This document shows positions 6,450 through 14,500 of a stretch of 30,124 bases of DNA, one piece after another. This DNA comes from JBDTNL01 sp039933785 (GTDB taxonomy: Bacteria > Acidobacteriota > Thermoanaerobaculia > Multivoradales > JAGPDF01). The notes under the pieces were generated by a model that saw only the letters and a program-made list of their open reading frames with translations, was not told the origin of the DNA and searched no databases. Numbering within the stretch: position 1 is the stretch's first letter; every line of letters starts with the position of its first letter. Position numbers and translations under genes: made by a program. The DNA lies in NCBI GenBank assembly GCA_039933785.1, contig JBDTNL010000047.1:1-30124 (forward strand). The letters run 5' to 3'.

Positions 6450-8375
6450 ATGGCTACGACCACGATGCTGCAGCGCTGGACGGTTGCCGATTCTCTCGAG
6501 TTGTACAACGTCCGGTCGTGGGGTAACGCCTACTTCTCGATCAACGACAAAGGCAATGTCGCCGTGCAGGTTCCGAGCAGCGCGGCGACTCCGGCGAGCG
6601 CTATCGACATGAAGGAGCTGGTCGACGAAGTTCGCCAGCGCGGCATCAACCTGCCGTTGCTGTTTCGCTTTCCGCACATCCTGAACGCGCGCGTGGTCGA
6701 GCTCAACGAGGCCTTCCAGCGCGCCATCGCCGAGTACGGCTACACCGGCCTGTACCGCGGCGTCTATCCGATCAAGGTCAACCAGGACCGCTACATCGTC
6801 GAGAAGCTGGTCGAGAGCGGCAAGCCGTACCACTTCGGCCTGGAAGCGGGCTCGAAGCCCGAGCTGCTCGCCGTGATGGCGATGCTCGAGGACGAGGGCG
6901 CGCTGATCATCTGCAATGGCTACAAAGACGAGGAGTACATCGAGACCGCGCTCATGTGCTCTACCCTCGGCCGCATCGTCATTCTGGTGGTCGAGAAGCC
7001 GTCCGAGCTCAAGCTCATCGCCGACATCTCGGCGCGCACCGGCATCCGCCCGCGCATCGGCATCCGTGCCCGGCTCTCGAGCCGTGGCTCGGGTCATTGG
7101 GAAGCCTCGGGCGGCGACCGCTCCAAGTTCGGGCTCGGGGCGCGCGACATGGTCGAAGCGATCGACTTCCTGCGCCAGAACAACCTGCTCGACTGCTTCG
7201 AGCTCATGCACTTCCATCTCGGTAGCCAGATCTCTTCCATCCGCAGCGTAAAGAACGCACTCCGCGAGGCCGGCCGAACCTGGGTCGAGCTCTACAAGCT
7301 CGGCGCGCCCCTGCGCTACATCGATGTCGGCGGCGGCCTCGGCATCGACTACGACGGCTCGCAGACCAACTTCACCTCGTCGATGAACTACACCCTCCAG
7401 GAATACGCCAACGACATCGTCTTCGGGCTGATGGAGATCTGCGACGCCGATGGCGCGCCGCACCCGACCATCGTGTCGGAGTCCGGCCGCGCGGTCGTCG
7501 GCCACCACGCGGTGCTGGTGTTCGACGTGCTCGGTACCGGTGAGTTCCGGGTCGGTAAGCTGCCCGAGGCTCCGCCAACCGAGGTCAATATCGCGGTCCG
7601 CAACCTCTTCGAAAGCTACCGCGAAGTGTCGCGCAAGAACTTGCTCGAGTCGTACCACGACGCGCTCGAGTATCGCGACGAATGCCTGAGTCTGTTCAAC
7701 CTCGGCCACCTCTCGCTCCTTGAACGCGTCATGGCGGAGGACATCTTCTGGGCCCTGTCGCGGAAGATCCTCGCCCTCACCCGTGAGCTGCCGGAGGTTC
7801 CCGAGGAGCTCGAAGGCCTGGAGCGGGCGCTTTCCGACACCTACTTCTGCAATTTCTCGGTCTTCCAATCGTTGCCTGACTCCTGGGCGATCGAGCAATT
7901 GTTTCCGGTGCTGCCCCTGCACCGTCATGACGAGGAACCGTCGCGCCGCGCCGTGCTCGCCGACATCACGTGCGACTCGGATGGCAAGATCGACCACTTC
8001 ATCGATCGCCGCGATGTCAAGAACGTGCTCGAGCTTCACCCGCTGAACGGCCAGGACTACTACATCGGCGTTTTCCTGGTTGGCGCGTACCAGGAGATTC
8101 TCGGCGACCTGCACAATCTGTTCGGCGACACCAACACCGTCTCGGTGACGGTAGGCGCCGACGGCGAGTACCACATCGACCATGTGGTGCTGGGCGACAC
8201 GGTGACCGAGGTGCTCAAGTACGTCTGCTACGACCGGGACGATCTGCTCGCGCGCGTCCGGCGTTCGACCGAGGCGGCGCTGCGCGCCAAGCGCATCACG
8301 TTGGAGGACTCCCGGAAGCTCCTGCGCATGTACGAGGACGGCCTCGCCGGCTATACCTACCTCGAGCGCGACTAA
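6450..8375 (+). CDS. speA: biosynthetic arginine decarboxylase SpeA
   Basis: This 641-residue protein has the usual SpeA length. It converts arginine to agmatine, the first step of the agmatine route to putrescine, using PLP and normally Mg2+. Visible landmarks are WTVADSLELYNVRSWG at the start, the PLP-lysine motif YPIKVNQ (K109), HFHLGSQ, the glycine-rich phosphate-binding VGGGLGIDYDG, VSESGRA and, late in the protein, the active-site cysteine motif CDSDGK. The fold is the alanine-racemase-like type III PLP barrel. The frame is open far upstream (to 6174), but family alignment begins at MATTTM, so I use the ATG at 6450. A GGAGG at 6431-6435 is rather distant (14 nt), so a start shift of a few codons is possible. 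No agmatine-using enzyme (speB, aguA) is nearby. Confidence 0.95.
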   Translation: MATTTMLQRWTVADSLELYNVRSWGNAYFSINDKGNVAVQVPSSAATPASAIDMKELVDEVRQRGINLPLLFRFPHILNARVVELNEAFQRAIAEYGYTGLYRGVYPIKVNQDRYIVEKLVESGKPYHFGLEAGSKPELLAVMAMLEDEGALIICNGYKDEEYIETALMCSTLGRIVILVVEKPSELKLIADISARTGIRPRIGIRARLSSRGSGHWEASGGDRSKFGLGARDMVEAIDFLRQNNLLDCFELMHFHLGSQISSIRSVKNALREAGRTWVELYKLGAPLRYIDVGGGLGIDYDGSQTNFTSSMNYTLQEYANDIVFGLMEICDADGAPHPTIVSESGRAVVGHHAVLVFDVLGTGEFRVGKLPEAPPTEVNIAVRNLFESYREVSRKNLLESYHDALEYRDECLSLFNLGHLSLLERVMAEDIFWALSRKILALTRELPEVPEELEGLERALSDTYFCNFSVFQSLPDSWAIEQLFPVLPLHRHDEEPSRRAVLADITCDSDGKIDHFIDRRDVKNVLELHPLNGQDYYIGVFLVGAYQEILGDLHNLFGDTNTVSVTVGADGEYHIDHVVLGDTVTEVLKYVCYDRDDLLARVRRSTEAALRAKRITLEDSRKLLRMYEDGLAGYTYLERD

Positions 8376-8408
8376 GACGGAAGCACCGCCCAAAGTGTAC
8401 AAAACAGG

Positions 8409-8434
8409 CGCGGGCAGGCGTCCTACCGCCCGCG
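8409..8434 (+). terminator. hairpin downstream of speA
   Basis: CGCGGGC (8409-8415) pairs perfectly with GCCCGCG (8428-8434) around a 12-nt loop, 34 nt after the speA stop, and is followed by TTCTCC rather than a clean T-run. This is a probable but imperfect intrinsic terminator. The rest of the 159-bp gap to the glucan synthase shows no clear promoter. Confidence 0.4.
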
Positions 8435-8534
8435 TTCTCCAGGTTGGACTCGCCCAAACCCCTGGCGCGTTCCTTGCTCCCTCGCAGGGTAGGGGCATCG
8501 TTCTCCGGCGAAGCCTCGCGCCAGTCGCTGCATC

Positions 8535-11500
8535 ATGATCGCCTACCCGAAACAGTCCCAGCCACTGAGAGCCGAGGTCCTCGGTATCGAGGGGTTGGAG
8601 CGTCTGGCCGCCGAGCTCGCCGTCCAGCATCGGCCCGCGGCGAGAGCCCGCGGAGCCAAGCTCCTGCGGCGCCTCGACCAGAACCAGCGCGCCCTGGCCG
8701 CGGTACGGATCGAGCTCGAACAGTGGGTCCGCATGGGCCGGGCCATCACGCCGGCCGCGGAGTGGTTGCTCGACAACTTCTTCCTGGTCGAGGCGCAGTT
8801 CCGCGAAGTGCGCGAGGCGCTGCCGCCGGGCTACTACCGCGAGCTCCCGCAGCTCGCTGGCGGCCGCCCGCGGATCTACGCCCTGGCCGAATCCTTCATC
8901 GCCCACACCGACAGCCGCAGTGATCGGGAGCCGTTGGAACGATTCATCGAGTCGTACCAGAACACCGCCGTCCTCACTCTCGGCGAGCTCTGGGCGGTAG
9001 CCATCAGCCTCCGGTTGGTGCTGCTCGAGAATCTCCGGCGTCTCGCCGACGGCATCACCGCTCGCCTGAGTGACCGGGCCGCGGCGGTGGTCTTGTTCGA
9101 AAGTCTGCTCGCCCCGGGCGCCTCGACCGCCGCGCTGCTGGCCAGTGTCTCGCATCGCATGGCCTCAACCGCGTTCGTCGCCGAGCTCCTGCAACGCAGC
9201 CGCGAGCCCGAGGGCGAAAGCGCCGAGCAAGGCGACTCGGAAGTCGCCAGCCGCGCGGTGTATCAGCGTCTCGCGGAGCTCGGCGTCGACGCCGAGGGGC
9301 TGGCGCGCGAGGAGCACCAGCGGCAGGCGTCGAATCAGGTCACGATGGCGAACATCATCACCAGCATCCGCCACCTCGCCGCCATCGACTGGCCCGAGTT
9401 CGTCGAGCGGACCTCGCGGGTCGAGGCGTTGTTGCGGCGCGACCGCACGGGCATTCACTCGGCGCAACTCTTCTCGACCCGCGACGCCATGCGCCACGCG
9501 GTCGAAGAGCTGGCACGCGGCAGCCGCTCGACGGAGACAGCGGTCGCCGAGCGCGCGCTGGACTTGGCCACCGAGAGTCCGGGCGCACCGGTCGGAGCCT
9601 TCCTGCTCGGGGAGCAGCGTCCCGAGCTCGAGGCCAGCCTTGGTTTCAGCCCGCCTCCGCGAGCACGGCTGGCGCGAGCCGTGCGCCGAGCGGGCTTGCC
9701 GGGGTATCTCGGCGCCGCGGCGGCTCTGACCGCCGGCTTCCTGGCCCTCCTCTGGCATCTCGCGGCTGCGGTCATTCCGTCGCCGTTCGCGTTGCTCGGT
9801 CTCGCGGTGCTCAGCGCTTGGCCCGTTTCCGAGGCCGCGATCGCTCTCTTACAGCGCCTTCTCGCGTCCCTGCTGCCGCCACGCCCGTTGCCCAAGCTGG
9901 CGCTCGAGGACGGTATTCCGCCAGCGCTGCGAACGCTGGTAGCGGTCCCCATGCTGTTTGCCGATGCAGCGGAGGTCGATCGCCTGGTCGAACGTCTCGA
10001 GGTGCACTTCCTGGCCAACGACGACGGCGATCTCTACTTCGCGCTCCTGGGCGACTTCCTCGACGCTTCCGAGGCGCGGCACGCGGACGACGCGGAGCTC
10101 ATCGCCGTGGCCCAGGCGGGCATCGCGCGCCTGAATCTCCGGCATGGACCGGCGCCGGGCGGCGGAGACCGCTTTCGGGTGCTCTGGCGCGAGCGCCGCT
10201 CCAACCCTTCCCAGGGTGTGTACATGGGTTGGGAGCGCAAGCGCGGCAAGCTCCATGAGCTCAACCGGTTGCTCCGCGGCGCCACCGACACGACCTACGC
10301 CGCGGCTAGCGAGCCCCCCGAAGGCGTGCGCTACGTCGTCACCCTCGACGCCGATACCCGCATGCCGCGCGGCGCCGTGCGGCGGCTGGTCGGCACCCTG
10401 GCGCATCCGCTACAGCATCCTCGCCTCGGTCCTCCCGGCTCCCCTCTCGCGGGAGGTTACGCCGTCGTCCAACCGCGCACGATGCCGATGCTGCCGCCGC
10501 GCGGCGAGGAATCGCGCTACCAGTGGCTGTTCGCCGGCCCGACCGGTCTCGATCCCTATGTCGGCGCGGTTTCGGACGTCTATCAGGACACCTTCGGCGA
10601 GGGCTCGTACACCGGCAAGGGCATCTACGACGTGGATGCCTTCGAGCACGCGTTGCACGGAAGAGTGCCGGAGAACCGCCTGCTGTCGCACGACCTCTTC
10701 GAGGGTAGCTTCGCGCGCGTCGCGCTCGCCACCGACATCGTGTTGTTCGAGGACTTCCCGGCGCACGCCGGAGTCGATGCGTCCCGTCAGCACCGTTGGA
10801 CGCGCGGCGATTGGCAGCTCCTACCCTGGCTCGCACCGCGCGTGCCGGCGATCGCGGGCCCGATCGCCAATCCGCTCGGCGGTTTGGCGCGGTGGAAGAT
10901 CCTCGACAATCTCCGGCGCAGTCTGTTGGCCCCTGCTGCGCTGACGCTCCTGCTCGCCGTCTGGTGGCTCGCGCCGGCGTCAAGGGTATGGGCCTTCGAG
11001 CTCGCGGTCTCGGCGTTGCTCGCCGCTCCGGCGCTGATTCCTGCCTTCGCCGGCCTCCTCCCCCGCCGGCGCGGAATAGCCAAGCGCACCCATCTCGGCG
11101 CGGTCGCGCGCGAAACGGTGACCGTCATCGCGCAGAGCCTTCTGGCCACCGTGTTCCTCGCCGATCGCGCGGTGCTCCGCGTCGACGCGGCGGTGCGCAC
11201 TCTCGCAAGGCTGGCGCGCCAACGGCGGTTGCTCGAGTGGACAACCGCCGCCCGAGCCCAGGCGGCCGCATCTTCGCGCCTCGGCGCGTTCTACCGCCAC
11301 GGAGCCACCGCCGTGGCCGTGGTCGCCGCCGCCGCCGCTTTACTCGCCCTCACCCGCATCGACGCGTTTCCTTCCGCGCTGCCGTTGGCGCTCATCTGGC
11401 TGGCGGCGCCGCTGGTCGCGCATTGGCTGAGCGCGCCTTTGCCCGAGAGCCGCGAGGCGCCGCTCAGTTCGACCGAGGTTCATCGTCTGCGGTCGATCGC

Positions 11501-14500
11501 ACGACGCACCTGGAGCTATTTCGAGTCCTTCGCCGGCGCCGAGGACAACTTTTTGCCGGTCGACAATGTGCAGGAAGACCCGGTGCTCGAGATCGCGCAC
11601 CGCACCTCGCCGACCAACATCGGTCTCGGCCTCCTCGCCACGGTCGTCGCAAGGGACCTCGGTTGGATCGGCGCCGTGGAGATGGCGGAGCGCCTCGCCG
11701 CAGCACTCGACAGCATGGATCGGCTCGAGCGCTGCCGAGGCCATTTCCTGAACTGGTACGACACCCGGACGCTCGAGCCGCTGCCTCCGCGGTATGTCTC
11801 CACGGTCGACAGCGGCAATCTCGCCGGACATCTCCTGGTCGTGGCCTCGACGCTGCGCGAGCCGCTGGCGAGCGAGCCGGCGGTGGAGCGCGCCCGAGCC
11901 GGGGCTGCCGACACCGCACGCCTGCTCGCCGACGCAGCGAGACGCGCCGGGGCCGCGGATCTCGCCGAGCAGGCCCAGCAGCTAGGTGTGGTGCTCGAGT
12001 CGGTGCTCGAGTTGGTGCTCGAGCACGTCCTGGAGTCACTGCCCGAGTCAGTGCCCGAGTCAGTGTCCCAGCCAGTGCTCGAATCGCCGGGCGAACGAGA
12101 ATGGTTCGCTACCGCGCTCGACGGTGCCCGGGCAGCGGCCGGCGAGGCACAGCTGCTCACCCCCTCGGCCGCGGGCGAAGAAGCCCAGGCCTGGGCTAGC
12201 GCCCTGATCCGTACCCTGCGAAGCCTGGAGCGAGACCAGAAAGAGCTCGCCAACCTCGCGGCGCGCCGGGAGTTCGCGGCCCGTCTGGAGGCCTTGGCGA
12301 TTCGGGCCGAGGGCATGTTCACCGCGATGGACTTCGGCTTCCTGCTCGACCCGGCGCGAAGGATTCTCTCCATCGGCTATCGCCCTGACGATCAGACTCT
12401 CGACGCTTCGTTCTACGATCTCTTGGCCTCGGAATCACGGCTGGCGAGCTTCCTCGCCATCGCCAAGGGCGATGTTCCAGCCGCACACTGGTTCCGCCTC
12501 GGGAGGCCGGTGACGCCGGTTGGGCGCGGCTCGGCACTGCTCTCGTGGTCGGGCTCGATGTTCGAGTACCTGATGCCCGCGCTGGTCCTCGCCGAGCCGG
12601 CGGGCAGCATCCTCGATGACAGCGAGCGCCTGGCGATCCGCGAGCAGATCCGATACGGCGCTTCACGAGGCGTACCCTGGGGGATCTCCGAGAGCGCGTA
12701 CAACACCCGCGACGCGCATCTGCTCTATCAATACGGGCCATTCGGCGTGCCGACACTGGGAATGAAGCGCAGTCCACCTGCAGAGCTCGTCGTGGCGCCG
12801 TATGCGACAGGCCTCGCGGCGATGCACGAGCCGCGCGCGGCCTTGCACAATTTCGATGCGCTCGCAGAACTCGGCGCGCTCGGCCGCCACGGCTTTTTCG
12901 AGGCGCTCGACTACACGCCGTCGCGCGTTCCCGAGGGAGAGGACTTCGCCCTCGTGCGCGCCACCATGGGACACCATCAGGCAATGACCCTGCTGGCGCT
13001 CGCCAACGTGGTCGACGGGGGTACCTTGCGCCTGCGCTTCGGGCGCCAGCCGATGGTGCAGGCCGCCGAGCTGCTGCTCCAAGAGCGCACGCCGCGCGAC
13101 GTGCTCGTGGCTCGCCACCTGCCCGAAGAGCGGCTGAGGCTGGAGGTGCAAGAGGATGTGCTCTCCGTGCTCCGGCGCTTCGACACGCCGCACACACCGG
13201 CGCCACGAGCGCACGCGCTCTCCAACGGCGACTACACCGTGGTGCTGACCAATGCCGGGGGCGGATTCACCCGGCGGGGCGCGATCGCGGTCTCGCGCTG
13301 GCGCGAGGACTCGACCACCGACGCCTGCGGCAGCTTCGTCTATCTGCGCGACAGCGCCAGCGGCCGCCTGTGGTCGGCGGGCTACCAGCCCACCGCCGTC
13401 GAGCCCGACGAGTATGCGGCGCTCTTCGGCGAGTCGCGGGCCGAAATCGCCCGCCGCGACGGCTCCATCGACTCCCTGATAGAGGTCGTCGTGTCGCGCG
13501 AGCACGACGCCGAGCTCCGGCGGCTCACGCTGAGCAACCGCGGCACGCGGACCCGCCGCATCGAAGTGACCTCCTACGTCGAGCTCGCCCTCGGCCGGGC
13601 CGCCGACGACGCGGCGCACCCCGCGTTCGCCAAGCTCTTCGTCGAAACCGAATTCGTGCGCTCTTCGGGCGTCCTGCTCGCCCGGCGGCGCCCGCGTTCA
13701 CCCGGAGACCCCGCGTTGTGGGCGGCGCACGTGCTCGCCGTCGAGGCCGAACGCGCGGCTCCGGGGGCTCCCGACGCGCCGATCCTCGAGGGCTCATTGC
13801 AGTTCGAGACCGACCGGGCGCGCTTCCTCGGGCGCACTCAGGACCTGACGCGTCCAGAAGCGGTGGCCGACGGCCGGCCGCTCTCGGGCTCGAGCGGCGC
13901 CGTCCTCGATCCCATCTTCAGCCTGCGGCAAGGTGTATTGCTGCGCCCGGGCGGCCGCGTGCGACTGCTCTTCACGACCTTGCTTGCGGAGAGCCGTGAC
14001 GAGGCGTTGCGCCAGGCCGAGCACTATGCCGCGTTCACCGCCTGGCAGCGTGCCGCGACGCTCGCTTGGACGCATTCGCAGGTCGAGCTCCGGCATCTGG
14101 GGATGACGGTCGACGAGGCTCACCTCTTTCAGCGCCTGGCCTCGCGGGCGCTCTACATCGAGGCCGCCCTGCGCGCCCCCGTCGCGGTGCTCGAACGCAA
14201 CAGCGAAGGCCAGAGCGGCCTGTGGGCGCACGGCATCTCGGGCGACTTGCCCATCGTGTTGCTGCGCATCGACCACGTCGACCAGCGCGACGTGGCGCGC
14301 CAGCTCATGCGCGCGCTGGGCTACTGGCGCCGCCGCGGTCTGGCGATCGACGTCGTGATCCTCAACGAGCATCCGCCGAGCTATGTCCAGTACTTGCAGG
14401 GCGATCTCGAGGGATTGGCCGCGCAGCAGCAGCTCGAGATCGGCGCCTCACCCTCCGGCGGCCTGTTCCTACTGCGCGGCGATCGGATGAGCGCCGGCGC

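Noticed and set aside
6420..9155. 911-codon open frame antisense to speA and the start of the glucan synthase
   Set aside because: It has a striking length but spans two well-supported plus-strand genes and the gap between them, and its composition mirrors the sense codon bias (Ala, Asp, Val, Glu) with no motifs.
10432..10457. 7-bp inverted repeat (CCTCCCG/CGGGAGG) near 10432
   Set aside because: It lies inside the GT84 coding region and is explained by GC-rich Gly/Pro codons.
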